From Neobacillus sp. WH10 (lineage in GTDB: Bacteria; Bacillota; Bacilli; Bacillales; Cytobacillaceae): a DNA stretch of 64,000 nucleotides. Position numbers and translations under genes: made by a program. Below the pieces are notes generated by a model. That model saw nothing but the letters and a program-made list of their open reading frames with translations, had not been told where the DNA came from and made no database searches. The stretch covers positions 1,054,001 through 1,118,000 of the forward strand of contig NZ_CP126110.1 in NCBI RefSeq assembly GCF_030123405.1, in the 5' to 3' direction. Positions 8,908-17,359 of this stretch are shown piece by piece (position 1 is the first letter of the stretch; the number at the start of each line of letters is the position of its first letter).

Positions 8908-9681
8908 ATGATTGCACCAAAAAATATTCTGACTACATGGAAGAAATTTGATGATTTTCCGATGGAAACATTAACGAAAGCATGGTTTCATACGAAAAGT
9001 AAAAATAAGAAACAAAGGGATGTTTCTCTTATGAGGGAGCATCGGGAGCAGTTTGGCATTACTGGTAATTGCTTCGACCTAGCCATATGGCTGCTGGATG
9101 AATTTCAAAAGGATGGGATCACAGCCTATCCCATCGGGCATCACCTAAACACCAGTCGGGCACATGTGGCAGTGATTGCATTAGATGAAGCTGGCAATCG
9201 GTTTTTATGTGATTTGGGTGACCAATGGTTAACGCCAATTCTAATCGATGAAGATAACGAAGATTTTACTGAAAAAAGACTTTCTGGCTTTTTCCCGGGA
9301 GCACAGGTTCATGTGAAATCTTTAAAGAAATCGCTTGAGGTTTTTTATCATAGACCCAATAGTAAACAGTCCAAACAGATTTATGATACTCAGCCAATAG
9401 AAATAGGTGATTTTTTCAAAGCAGCTGAGTATTCTCAGAATGTGATTAAACCCAAACCATTGTTAGAGTGTCGAATCCCATATAAATCTGAAATCGCCCA
9501 TTGGGAATTCTATGGATGGGAGAGTTTTTTTAGTACCAGTGAGGGTCTATTTCGTGAACATAAGCTAAATAGTATAGATGATTGGGCATATAGAATTAAT
9601 GAAAAAACAGGTTATGACATGCAATTTTTAATAGAAGCTTTAGAGCTATATAAAGGAAAGGACTTGGAGGTTTTGGGATGA
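8908..9681 (+). CDS. Papain-fold/arylamine acetyltransferase-like protein (257 aa)
   Basis: The region GNCFDLAIWLLDEF, then SRAHVAVIAL about 50 residues on, then FLCDLGDQW, gives Cys, His and Asp in the order of the NAT/transglutaminase catalytic triad. This suggests a cysteine-based acyltransferase or peptidase-like enzyme. ATG 8908 follows AGGTGGAG; the GTG at 8893 lies inside that site. Its stop overlaps the start of the next GNAT gene (ATGA), so the two are coupled. Exact family uncertain; could be a catalytically altered homologue. Confidence 0.65.
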   Translation: MIAPKNILTTWKKFDDFPMETLTKAWFHTKSKNKKQRDVSLMREHREQFGITGNCFDLAIWLLDEFQKDGITAYPIGHHLNTSRAHVAVIALDEAGNRFLCDLGDQWLTPILIDEDNEDFTEKRLSGFFPGAQVHVKSLKKSLEVFYHRPNSKQSKQIYDTQPIEIGDFFKAAEYSQNVIKPKPLLECRIPYKSEIAHWEFYGWESFFSTSEGLFREHKLNSIDDWAYRINEKTGYDMQFLIEALELYKGKDLEVLG

Positions 9682-10193
9682 AGATTAGAAAGGCAGTGTT
9701 AGCTGATGCTAAAGGTATTGCGAAAGTTCATGTCGATAGTTGGAAAACTACATATGACAATATAGTTCCAGCCGAATACTTAAAAAGACTTTCCTATGAA
9801 AGCAGAGAGCAATTGTGGAAAAATAGTATCCCGAATGGCGGAGTTTATGTTTCGGAAACCTCAGAAGGGGAGATTGTCGGCTTTGCATCGGGCGGCAAAG
9901 AGAGAACGGGGAAATACCCTGATTATGCTGGAGAGCTTTATGCAATATATATTCTTAAAGAATATCAAGGAAATGGACTTGGAAGTTTACTAGTGAAACC
10001 ATTGATAGATGAACTGCAACTTCAAAATATCTCGACTATGTTGGTTTTAGTGCTTGAGGATAATAGTTCCCGCCTTTTTTACGAGACACTTGGAGCTAAA
10101 AAAATAGATACCATAGAAGTCGAGTTTTTAGGGCAAAAAGTACAGGAACTTGTATATGGGTGGAGTGATATAAGAAATATATTTAAAAAATAG
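9678..10193 (+). CDS. GNAT N-acetyltransferase (171 aa)
   Basis: Acetyl-CoA-dependent N-acetyltransferase. The N-terminal IRKAVLADAKGIAKVHVDSWKT and the acetyl-CoA loop EYQGNGLGSLL (Q/RxxGxG/A type, about residue 97) are typical. ATGA overlap with the preceding gene indicates an operon. Acceptor unknown: peptides, ribosomal proteins or antibiotics are all possible. Confidence 0.88.
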   Translation: MKIRKAVLADAKGIAKVHVDSWKTTYDNIVPAEYLKRLSYESREQLWKNSIPNGGVYVSETSEGEIVGFASGGKERTGKYPDYAGELYAIYILKEYQGNGLGSLLVKPLIDELQLQNISTMLVLVLEDNSSRLFYETLGAKKIDTIEVEFLGQKVQELVYGWSDIRNIFKK

Positions 10194-10265
10194 GATGTTG
10201 CTTATTAAACTGGCAGGCTTCTGTGAAAAAAAAGACATAAGATATTGTTTTAAGGGGTAATTTTA

Positions 10266-10763
10266 ATGATCATTAGAGAAATAAAAGTTTCCGATGCGGA
10301 AAGCTTAGTACGACTTATTCAGCAGGTTGAAGAAGAGTCAGAGTTCATGCTGATGGAAGCAGGTGAACGGCAGATTACAACTGAACAGCAGAGAACAAGA
10401 ATTGAGAATATGAAAAAAAGTGGAAACTCAACAATATTCGTTGCAGAGATAGATAATAATCTGACCGGATATTTGATTGCAATTGGCGGCACTGCAAGAA
10501 GAACAAAGCACTCGGTCTATATTGTGATTGGAATTTTAAAGGATTATAGAGGGCAAGGGATTGGAACAAAACTATTTACGAGACTAGAAGCGTGGGCAAG
10601 GGAACAGAGTCTTCGCCGCCTAGAGTTAACAACAGTAATTCGGAACGAGCCCGGAGTGGCATTGTATAAGAAAATGGGATTTGAGATTGAAGGAACAAAA
10701 AAGGATTCTCTGTTCATTGATGGTGAATTTGTGGATGAATACTATATGTCGAAACTTTTATAA
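10266..10763 (+). CDS. GNAT N-acetyltransferase (165 aa)
   Basis: GNAT fold with acetyl-CoA loop DYRGQGIGTKLF (about residue 97) and the C-terminal signature ALYKKMGFEIEGTKKD common in RimI/YhhY-like members. The ribosome site is AAGGGG. It lies 72 nt after the previous GNAT and could be cotranscribed. Substrate unknown. Confidence 0.88.
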   Translation: MIIREIKVSDAESLVRLIQQVEEESEFMLMEAGERQITTEQQRTRIENMKKSGNSTIFVAEIDNNLTGYLIAIGGTARRTKHSVYIVIGILKDYRGQGIGTKLFTRLEAWAREQSLRRLELTTVIRNEPGVALYKKMGFEIEGTKKDSLFIDGEFVDEYYMSKLL

Positions 10764-10824
10764 GTAGTCTTAAAATCTACTTTTATCATCATGATTTTTA
10801 CTATTAAGTAAACCAATAGGGTGT

Positions 10825-10869
10825 ATTGGATCCCGGACCGCCGAAAGAAGTGTGAAAAAGGTATCCAAT
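10825..10869. repeat. Imperfect inverted repeat (ATTGGAT...ATCCAAT)
   Basis: ATTGGATCCCGG and GGTATCCAAT face each other across about 25 nt. A related motif (GGTATCCAATTAG) occurs at 49863 in another gene-free region, so this may be a decayed dispersed element. Confidence 0.4.
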
Positions 10870-10972
10870 AGAATGATTTGGAGCTCGGTCAACTAAAAAA
10901 AGCGAGAGGAGAGCAAAAATGTTTAGTGTATAATATTGGTATTACTTCACAATTTTGGGGGTGCTTTATTTG

Positions 10973-11170
10973 ATGGACAGTATGGGGATGTTTAGCTTTT
11001 TTGCCATAATACCTATTTTGTTTTATTTGTTAATTCTAGGATTTGGTATATATTTCATTATTAGAATTATAAGATTTATGAATGAAAAAACAAAATTAGA
11101 TCAAGAAAGAAATGAGAAGCTAGATCTTTTGATAAAAGTCATTCGCATTGGTAAAGATCCTAGTAATTAA
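10973..11170 (+). CDS. Small membrane protein, possibly DUF4083 (65 aa)
   Basis: One N-terminal membrane helix (about residues 6-30) is followed by a basic, probably coiled tail (FMNEKTKLDQERNEKLDLL). It resembles Bacillus DUF4083 small proteins, from memory of the family. ATG 10973 lies 9 nt after GGGGGTG; an upstream TTG is less likely. Monocistronic appearance. Confidence 0.6.
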   Translation: MDSMGMFSFFAIIPILFYLLILGFGIYFIIRIIRFMNEKTKLDQERNEKLDLLIKVIRIGKDPSN

Positions 11171-11251
11171 AGGAAAACCAAGATGATACATGGCTTATCT
11201 GGTATTCATAGAAATAAGTGAGAAATTGATAGAACAAAGGGGTGCATGATT

Positions 11252-11776
11252 ATGGAAATTAGATTGCTAAATCCATCAGACGCTGAAAGTTATTGGGCAT
11301 TACGATTAGAAGCACTGAAGCAAAATCCAGAGGCATTTTTATCAAGCTATGAAGAATCCGTAAAAAGGGAAAATCCTGTTGAACAGGTTGCCCGTACGTT
11401 TACCGCAGAAGGAAACTACACTTTTGGAGCGTTTGACAATGAAGAACTAATTGGAGTTGTTACACTGCTTCAGGAGGATCGGGTGAAAATCCGTCACCGT
11501 GCGAACATTTTTGCTATGTATGTCACTCAAAAGAAACAAGGATTAGGCGTTGGGAAAGCATTGCTGACAGAAGCAATCAACAAAGCCAAAGAAATCGAAA
11601 CTATTGAAAAAATTAATTTAGGCGTAACTGCAAGTAATCAAAAAGCGAAACAGCTTTATCATAAACTAGGCTTTAAAACGTACGGAATAGAAGAAAATGC
11701 ACTAATTGTAGATGGTGTTCATTATGATGATGAATACATGGTTCTGCATTTAATTAGGGAAAGGAAGATTACATGA
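11252..11776 (+). CDS. GNAT N-acetyltransferase (174 aa)
   Basis: GNAT family protein with EIRLLNPSDAESYWALRLEA at the N-terminus and acetyl-CoA loop KKQGLGVGKALL (about residue 95). ATG 11252 is 9 nt from AAAGGGG, better than the ATG at 11246. The stop overlaps the next GNAT gene by ATGA, so two acetyltransferases are translationally coupled. Acceptor unknown. Confidence 0.87.
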   Translation: MEIRLLNPSDAESYWALRLEALKQNPEAFLSSYEESVKRENPVEQVARTFTAEGNYTFGAFDNEELIGVVTLLQEDRVKIRHRANIFAMYVTQKKQGLGVGKALLTEAINKAKEIETIEKINLGVTASNQKAKQLYHKLGFKTYGIEENALIVDGVHYDDEYMVLHLIRERKIT

Positions 11777-12315
11777 TTAAAGGAACAAACATTTATATAA
11801 GACCATTTTTAACAAAAGATGCTGAAGCCCTGCTTGAATTATTTATGGAGAATCGCGATTTCTTTGAAAAGTTTTCGATGGAGCGGAATGAGACTTTTTA
11901 TACGATTGAATTCCAGCTTGAGAGAATTAAGCAATATGAAGAAGACAGTCGAACCGATCAAGCATATAATTTTGGGATTTTTAAACATGATGGAACATTG
12001 ATTGGTACTATTAATCTATTTCAAGTCCTAAGAGGCGCGCTTCAAGGTGCGTTCATTGGATATTTTTTAGATAAGAAGCATAACGGAAGAGGCTATACAA
12101 CAGAAGCAGCAAAGCTGTTGGTGGGATATGCGTTTAATGAACTGAAATTGCATCGAATTGAAGCTGGCGTCATGCCTCACAATATCGGCTCGATTCGAGT
12201 ATTGGAGAAATCAGGTTTTCATAAAGAAGGAATCGCATTGAAGAATGTGAAGATTAACGGGAAATGGGAAGACCATCAGGTGTTGGCGATAATTAATCCG
12301 GATGATGAAAGTTAA
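11773..12315 (+). CDS. RimJ/RimL-type N-acetyltransferase (180 aa)
   Basis: GNAT_3-type protein, the group that acetylates N-termini of ribosomal proteins or amino-acid substrates. Typical segments are IYIRPFLTKDAEALLEL, GYFLDKKHNGRGYTTEA (acetyl-CoA site) and NIGSIRVLEKSGFHKEG. Coupled to the upstream GNAT by a 4-bp overlap and terminated by the hairpin at 12336. Confidence 0.88.
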   Translation: MIKGTNIYIRPFLTKDAEALLELFMENRDFFEKFSMERNETFYTIEFQLERIKQYEEDSRTDQAYNFGIFKHDGTLIGTINLFQVLRGALQGAFIGYFLDKKHNGRGYTTEAAKLLVGYAFNELKLHRIEAGVMPHNIGSIRVLEKSGFHKEGIALKNVKINGKWEDHQVLAIINPDDES

Positions 12316-12335
12316 TAATCTTTTATTTTTCTAAT

Positions 12336-12365
12336 TGGCACCACCCAGCATTTTGGGTAGTGCCA
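12336..12365. terminator. Bidirectional hairpin terminator
   Basis: The 12-bp arms TGGCACCACCCA and TGGGTAGTGCCA (one mismatch) lie between the convergent RimJ-like and YbaN-like genes, with A/T-rich flanks on both sides. Confidence 0.75.
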
Positions 12366-12378
12366 TTTGCATTTTGTT

Positions 12379-12771
12379 TTATTTTGGTTCCGCTTTTACA
12401 ACCTGGATCGTCTTTATTTTGTAGATGAAATAATAGTATTTATACAAAACGATTAAGAGCAGCATGATCCTCAAAATGGTATTGTCGAGGAAGAAGAAGG
12501 CGATGGCGATCATTGCATCAGCAAATAACAAGATGGTAAGTTTCTGTTGTAAGGTCATAGCCCTCTCATTAACGAAGTTCTCCAAATAACGTTTGTAGAG
12601 TGCTGTCCCTTTGAACCAGTGCTCAAACCGTTCTGATCCCTTTACAAAGCAGAAGGATGCTAAAAGTAATAGCGGAGTGGTTGGTAATAAGGGTAAAATT
12701 ATCCCCAAAATGCCGAGACCCAGAGATAAAAATCCTATTAAAATAAAGATAAATTTAAAAAAATTATTTAT
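12379..12771 (-). CDS. YbaN-like DUF454 inner-membrane protein; probable non-AUG start
   Basis: DUF454 proteins are small membrane proteins of unknown role with the signature GIILPLLPTTPLLLLASFCF, which is present. The first conventional start in frame is TTG at 12708, but it would begin inside the conserved N-terminal helix. The frame stays open for 21 further codons upstream (NNFFKFIFILIGFLSLGLGI), fitting the family's normal start. The only well-placed initiator, about 10 nt after GAAAGGGGG, is an ATA at 12771. A sequencing error or true AUA initiation are alternatives. The minimum product would be 109 aa, the extended product 130 aa. Confidence 0.72.
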   Translation of the reverse strand: MNNFFKFIFILIGFLSLGLGILGIILPLLPTTPLLLLASFCFVKGSERFEHWFKGTALYKRYLENFVNERAMTLQQKLTILLFADAMIAIAFFFLDNTILRIMLLLIVLYKYYYFIYKIKTIQVVKAEPK

Positions 12772-12948
12772 GTTAGCAGCCCCCTTTCAGGTGCATCATT
12801 ACTTCCGACTTTCCTACATTATATCATTATTAATATGTGAAATTAATGGTCGAAACTCTACAAAACTATGTTAGACTGCAAGAGATTACATTGAAGTCAC
12901 ATTGTTTATGGTAAAATGGGAGCATGTAAGAAATGGAGGCTGACACCA

Positions 12949-13404
12949 GTGATTACTTTCTACAAGGTTATTGTATTCATTCATATTTTTTCAGCTATTT
13001 TGGGTATGGGGCCAGGGTTTATTTTAACAACTGTTGTTAAATCTGGGAGTACAATGACCGAGTTAAGACATTCCTATAAAATTAGACATAAATTACATAT
13101 TTTTGTGATGATTGGCGGCGCCCTATTACTGATTACAGGTCTGACCATGGGATTATTAAATCCAAGCTTGTTTCGAATGGGGTGGTATGTAACAAGTCTT
13201 GTACTTTTTCTGGCAGCACTCGCCATTGGTCCGCTCGTCTTATCACCGAGGTCCAAACCTATTAAAGCTCTATTAGAATCTCATAAAGGCGATGAGATTC
13301 CTGAAGAGTATTGGCGATTATCAAAAATTCTGTTTCGATATGAACACCTTGAAAATGCGATTTTTTTAATCATCATCGCCCTCATGATCTTAAAACCATT
13401 TTAA
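12949..13404 (+). CDS. DUF2269 family membrane protein (151 aa)
   Basis: Four-helix membrane protein resembling DUF2269: KVIVFIHIFSAILGMGPGF at the start, then HKLHIFVMIGGALLLITGL, and conserved His/Arg positions in the helices that suggest possible heme or redox association. The GTG at 12949 follows GGAGG at 9 nt and is preferred to the upstream start at 12916. Ends before a perfect 45-bp hairpin. Confidence 0.75.
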   Translation: MITFYKVIVFIHIFSAILGMGPGFILTTVVKSGSTMTELRHSYKIRHKLHIFVMIGGALLLITGLTMGLLNPSLFRMGWYVTSLVLFLAALAIGPLVLSPRSKPIKALLESHKGDEIPEEYWRLSKILFRYEHLENAIFLIIIALMILKPF

Positions 13405-13409
13405 AAATA

Positions 13410-13454
13410 GGGTGCCAGGCACCATGTGAAAATTTCACATGGTGCCTGACACCC
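13410..13454. terminator. Near-perfect 45-bp hairpin (GGTGTCAGGCACC family)
   Basis: Two 21-nt arms (one mismatch: GGGTGCC against the complement of TGACACCC) close over a 3-nt loop around AAATTT, followed by TTTCTC. The same hairpin recurs at 43151 and, truncated, at 2999. It is placed as a terminator after the DUF2269 gene. Confidence 0.8.
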
Positions 13455-13668
13455 TTTCTCATGTTGTTATCTTCTATATGTTGGTTTTTAAGTGTTTGTT
13501 TCGATAGATAAATTCTGCCAGGATGATTTGGGTTTGTGCCGGAAAAAGACTTTAGAATTCATAAATGCTTATAAATTAATATGGATATTAAGCTTTTCGA
13601 CAAGTAAGAGAGAAGTTAAGGTATGGCATTAAATCAACCATACCTTTTTAACTAATTAAAGAGCATTT

Positions 13669-14457
13669 TCAATTTGCCTTATCAATATCTGAAAATAGGT
13701 ATGACAACATTTCAGGGACTCTTTTTCTAAAAAATATATAGGCATGTTCGGCATCATTAATCAGTTGATAGTGAAGATTTACTTCTTTGTCGTTCAATAT
13801 TTCAACGACTCTATTCGTTAAATCGAGGAATACTTTAAACATTTCTTCATTTTCGCCTATTTCTTTTGTTCCAAAGTCCATGTAGAATTTCTCAATGGCG
13901 GACATGTCGGAGTTTCTTAATAGATTCTCGATTTCCTCTTGGTTCCGATAAAAACCAGGTGATACGGCAGCAATTCTTTTAAAAATATGAGGATAACGGC
14001 AGGCAGCATAAGTTGAAATTAGGCCTCCTAAGGAGATTCCTGCCATCGAAGTGTGATTCGGTAGTGTGCGGTACTTATTGTCTATGAAAGGTTTAAGCTC
14101 ATTTATCACAAAATCTAGATATTCTTCGCCCCTGCCGCCTGATGGACTGGCATAACCTAATATTTGTTTGCTGATTTCTCCATTTGCCCATGGGCAGTAT
14201 TCATTGACACGTTCCTCACCCTCTGGATTTAGATCAATCCCTACGACAATGATTTCTAGACCGCTCTCATCTAAGTAGTCTTTTATCCCTAAGGATACCC
14301 CTTTAATCGCACCTTCATCTTCAAAAACATTTTGCCCGTCATGCATGTATAGGACGGGATATCTCTTACTTTCATTAATATAGCTTTCCGGAAGGTATAC
14401 TCTAATCATTCTTTCTTGCCTAAAAGCTGTCATATAAACAGGAAATTTTTCTAACAT
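13669..14457 (-). CDS. Putative esterase, alpha/beta hydrolase (262 aa)
   Basis: Resembles the esterase D/enterochelin-esterase-like family (YieL type). Motifs include RVYLPESYI, PVLYMHDGQNVFED, the nucleophile elbow AGISLGG (about residue 145) and the C-terminal DAEHAYIFF with the likely catalytic His. No signal peptide, so cytoplasmic. The likely substrates are acyl or carbohydrate esters. Monocistronic. Confidence 0.85.
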   Translation of the reverse strand: MLEKFPVYMTAFRQERMIRVYLPESYINESKRYPVLYMHDGQNVFEDEGAIKGVSLGIKDYLDESGLEIIVVGIDLNPEGEERVNEYCPWANGEISKQILGYASPSGGRGEEYLDFVINELKPFIDNKYRTLPNHTSMAGISLGGLISTYAACRYPHIFKRIAAVSPGFYRNQEEIENLLRNSDMSAIEKFYMDFGTKEIGENEEMFKVFLDLTNRVVEILNDKEVNLHYQLINDAEHAYIFFRKRVPEMLSYLFSDIDKAN

Positions 14458-14910
14458 GAAAGTTCACCATCATTTCAATTCTTCTTGTATATTAATTTAC
14501 CATAAATTACATTAATTTCATTATTTTGAATTTTCAAGAGAAAAGAGTGCTTCCGGACACTATTCGAGGTTATAAGCGACCGAACCCACACGAAATTTTT
14601 GCCTTTGGGATATAATGATAACCGACTCTATTAAATAAATTTCTGCATTTAAAAATTCTCCAATTTGTTTTACCTTACAATTCGACGCAAATAAAATAAT
14701 TCAATGCTGTACATTTTAGGAAAAATAGACAAAAATACTACAATCATTAAGCGAGAATGCTATATAAAAGCAGTAAACTTTCAATTACAATAGTTATATA
14801 ATGACTTTATTTTCCTGCTGTAAATAGAAAAATAGTATAAATTTTTTGTTTCTGCGGAATTAAAATTGGTAAGGCTATTATATAGAAAAAAACACCAAAC
14901 TAATAAGGAT
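14458..14910. other. Gene-free AT-rich stretch
   Basis: No open frame with a ribosome site, no repeat and no recognisable RNA was found. It probably contains the promoter of the leftward esterase gene and, near its right end, upstream sequence of the diguanylate cyclase. Confidence 0.55.
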
Positions 14911-14945
14911 ATGGGAGCCGCCGGGATTTGAACGGGGGTCTATTG
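14911..14945 (-). other. tRNA/tmRNA 3'-end-like fragment (T arm and acceptor)
   Basis: Read on the minus strand, CCCCCGTTCAAATCCCGGCG followed by GCTCCCAT looks like a T arm with a TTCAAAT loop plus a 3' acceptor strand, and it is followed by a T-rich run. No matching 5' acceptor, D arm or anticodon arm is found in the preceding 100 nt, and the T stem is imperfect. It is therefore a fragment, such as an old attachment site or tRNA relic, not a functional tRNA. Confidence 0.45.
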
Positions 14946-15016
14946 CCAGTCGTCTGCCGTTTTTGAGGATTTGGGCTGGACTAATCGAATTGATTAGTTG
15001 GGGAGAAGGTAATCCG

Positions 15017-16057
15017 ATGTTTTGTAAACAATTTGAATCACTTGATGAACTCAAGAGAAGTGTATACCTGTGGGTTATTCCATGTATTTTTATTGCACTT
15101 ATTTTAAATACACTAATGCAAAATGTTGATGTTGAAAATATACTTGATTTTATTATAAATAGTACACTTACAGTTTGGTTTGTAATCAGTTGGATTTTTC
15201 TATATAAGAATCGTTTTATACGGTTTATTGAGTATTCTAATTTGATTTTGATCAGTGTGTACCATGTCACCACATTTTTTGATGCCGTCCATAATTACTT
15301 GAATCAAATTGGCGGATCTTTAGGTGACTTTATTGTTTGGATGCCAATCTACTTTATGTTTGTTTTTTTAACCCTGGGGATAAAGCGTGGTTTTTACTTT
15401 TCAATAGGTATTTTCGCCATTACTTTGACAGATGGAATCACGTACATGAACCGCCTTTCCTTAGTGTCGATTGATTCCTTATTCCAATATTACTTCGCAA
15501 GCTTTGTCTATATTATTGTCTTTTTATATGCCCAGCATATGTTTAAGTCATGTGCCAAGGTGGAAATGTTTAAAAAGTACGCCTACATAGATGCCTTAAC
15601 GGGAATTGCCAACCGGCATCAAATTGATGAATGGCTAGAAAATAAGTTAAACGACTGCCAAGAAATGCACATGAGTTTTTCCATCATCTTTTTTGATATC
15701 GATCATTTTAAGACGGTTAATGACCTTTATGGACATAAAATTGGTGACTCCGTTTTAAAGGAGTTGGCTGAACTTATCCAAATTAACCTAACCAAACGTG
15801 ACCTTTTAGGCCGTTGGGGCGGGGAAGAGTTTATTGTGATCACCGATGTTTTAGGGAAGGATGCTGAAAGACTTGCTGAACTTCTTAGAGAAAAGGTTGA
15901 AGAACATAGTTTTAATGGCGCGGGTCGACTTACTGCAAGTTTTGGCGTGACACAATCTCACACTGATGATACGATTGATTCCTTATTGAGCAGGGCAGAC
16001 GAAGGATTATACCAATCAAAGAACTGTGGCAGAAACATGGTTAGTACTATTTGTTAG
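15017..16057 (+). CDS. Membrane-bound diguanylate cyclase, GGEEF domain (346 aa)
   Basis: Six predicted N-terminal membrane helices (about residues 15-170) are followed by a complete GGDEF domain with FFDIDHFKTVND, GRWGGEEF and the late FGVTQS segment. It should make cyclic di-GMP at the membrane. The inhibitory I-site RxxD is replaced by TKRD, so product inhibition may be weak. ATG 15017 follows GGGAGAAGGT and is preferred to TTG 14963, which would run into the tRNA-like relic. A strong terminator at 16110 ends the unit. Confidence 0.9.
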   Translation: MFCKQFESLDELKRSVYLWVIPCIFIALILNTLMQNVDVENILDFIINSTLTVWFVISWIFLYKNRFIRFIEYSNLILISVYHVTTFFDAVHNYLNQIGGSLGDFIVWMPIYFMFVFLTLGIKRGFYFSIGIFAITLTDGITYMNRLSLVSIDSLFQYYFASFVYIIVFLYAQHMFKSCAKVEMFKKYAYIDALTGIANRHQIDEWLENKLNDCQEMHMSFSIIFFDIDHFKTVNDLYGHKIGDSVLKELAELIQINLTKRDLLGRWGGEEFIVITDVLGKDAERLAELLREKVEEHSFNGAGRLTASFGVTQSHTDDTIDSLLSRADEGLYQSKNCGRNMVSTIC

Positions 16058-16109
16058 ATTGTCCCTTTGATAAGGGAGTTTCAAAAAATTCTCCCATCAA
16101 TTAAAAGAA

Positions 16110-16144
16110 AAAAATCGCAAGGAGGGAATCTCTTGCGATTTTTT
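16110..16144 (+). terminator. Rho-independent terminator of the diguanylate cyclase gene
   Basis: Perfect arms AAAAATCGCAAG and CTTGCGATTTTT with a 10-nt loop and trailing T run. It shows that the frame extending back to 16067 is not the start of the next gene. Confidence 0.9.
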
Positions 16145-16264
16145 CTTTATATATATGGACTTGTTCTGGGGCTTTGCCATTTCACTTTATTTAGAATTTC
16201 ATATTTTATTAGTAACGAACACATCAAAATGTTAACTGGCCAATTTAATTTAGGGGGTGGAGTT

Positions 16265-16564
16265 TTGAGAAATAGAAGGAGAAAAAATCCATTTTCATGG
16301 TGCATTTTTCCAGGGTATCGATGGTGCGGGCCTGGATGCAGCGGGCCAGGTGCACCCATAAATGATGTAGATGCCTGCTGCCAGAGACATGACCTTTGCC
16401 TAAGTCGAGGAATTTCCCCTTGTCAGTGTGATGCTGAATTTATGGAGTGCCTCCGCACTAAAAAGAATAGGTATACGGATAAAGGAAGGAAAGCTGCACT
16501 CATGTATGATTTTATGAAAGTAAAGACATCGTTAACATGCGGCCGGCAGTATCGATATAGGTGA
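16265..16564 (+). CDS. Small phospholipase A2-like protein (99 aa)
   Basis: Cysteine-rich small protein with the phospholipase A2 calcium loop and active-site pattern: GYRWCGPGCSGPGAP followed by DACCQRHDLC, which contains the His-Asp pair. The C-terminal GRKAALMYDFMKVK matches the Bacillus PLA2/parvovirus-coat-N-like family. TTG 16265 lies after GGGGGTGGAG and is chosen because the upstream in-frame ATG at 16067 precedes a terminator. No signal peptide from this start, so possibly cytoplasmic or spore-associated. Confidence 0.75.
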   Translation: MRNRRRKNPFSWCIFPGYRWCGPGCSGPGAPINDVDACCQRHDLCLSRGISPCQCDAEFMECLRTKKNRYTDKGRKAALMYDFMKVKTSLTCGRQYRYR

Positions 16565-16715
16565 TTTTTTTTACAACATATAAAGACGGTTGTCAGTTTT
16601 AACCATATGAATGAAAAATTCAGCTTCTCATTTTTTGAAAAACATTAAAATTGGTGTTCTTTAATATAATTTTTCCAATATATTGGATACTAATTTAAAA
16701 ATAATATAAAAAGGG

Positions 16716-16741
16716 AAAACCGTCGCTATGGCGGTTTTTTA
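16716..16741 (+). terminator. Hairpin terminator
   Basis: AAAACCGTC and GGCGGTTTT pair over a 5-nt loop, followed by T residues, downstream of the PLA2-like gene. Confidence 0.75.
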
Positions 16742-16848
16742 GATAGAAATTGTCTAATCCTACCAAAAAAAGACGAGCAATTGCATTGAAAAAACTTTGA
16801 ATTTCAGTGAATATAGAGGTAAAGTCGATTTTCGAAAGGGCGAACATA

Positions 16849-17259
16849 ATGTATTTTATCTATTGGTGCCTTAAATTTGGATGGCTTCTGCTGATCATAT
16901 TCATTGGAAACATTTATTTGAGTAATTTCGGATTATGGTCCTTGGTTATAGGTGTTGCCCTATTTTTATTAGGGAATCTGCTGATCAATAAAAAAATGGA
17001 CCATTACAGTAAACAATTTTTTTTAAGAAGGTTCCCTGTCTTAGCCGAGTTGGAATCCGGAGAAATCATTCATATTGAACTGAAGAATGGAGAAAATTTA
17101 CTGAAAAAAGTCTTTATCACTTTATCTAATACTGAAATCTTAATTGGCAAGGAGCCGTTTCCTGTTGTAGAAATAGATAAATTATTAGCTGAAAGCAAGA
17201 AGACGCAGTGGATAAGGCTTAGGAATGTAAAAGCCATTAAGAAAGAAGAAACAGCTTAA
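16849..17259 (+). CDS. Two-helix membrane protein, unknown (136 aa)
   Basis: Two N-terminal membrane helices (about residues 6-24 and 28-46) followed by a soluble beta-rich domain of about 85 residues (HYSKQFFLRRFPVLAELESG onward). ATG 16849 follows GAAAGGG; the GTG at 16807 lacks a ribosome site. Family not recognised. Confidence 0.6.
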   Translation: MYFIYWCLKFGWLLLIIFIGNIYLSNFGLWSLVIGVALFLLGNLLINKKMDHYSKQFFLRRFPVLAELESGEIIHIELKNGENLLKKVFITLSNTEILIGKEPFPVVEIDKLLAESKKTQWIRLRNVKAIKKEETA

Positions 17260-17359
17260 CGGCAAATTTGCTGAATTCCCTAAACCAGTACCTCGCAATC
17301 GGCGGGCAGCAAGGAATTATTTATCAAACAGCTGGAATCCATATTGAGGAGAATTCATA
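17260..17359 (+). pseudogene. Possible protein-coding remnant
   Basis: One frame reads through NQYLAIGGQQGIIYQTAGIH before a stop at about 17357, with protein-like composition but no start codon or ribosome site. It could be the end of a decayed gene. Low certainty. Confidence 0.25.

Noticed and set aside
14878..15273. Reverse-strand frame over the diguanylate cyclase start
   Set aside because: Antisense to the real gene and partly derived from the tRNA-like relic.
16067..16264. N-terminal extension of the phospholipase-like protein
   Set aside because: It would cross the strong terminator at 16110 and lacks a ribosome site; TTG 16265 has one.
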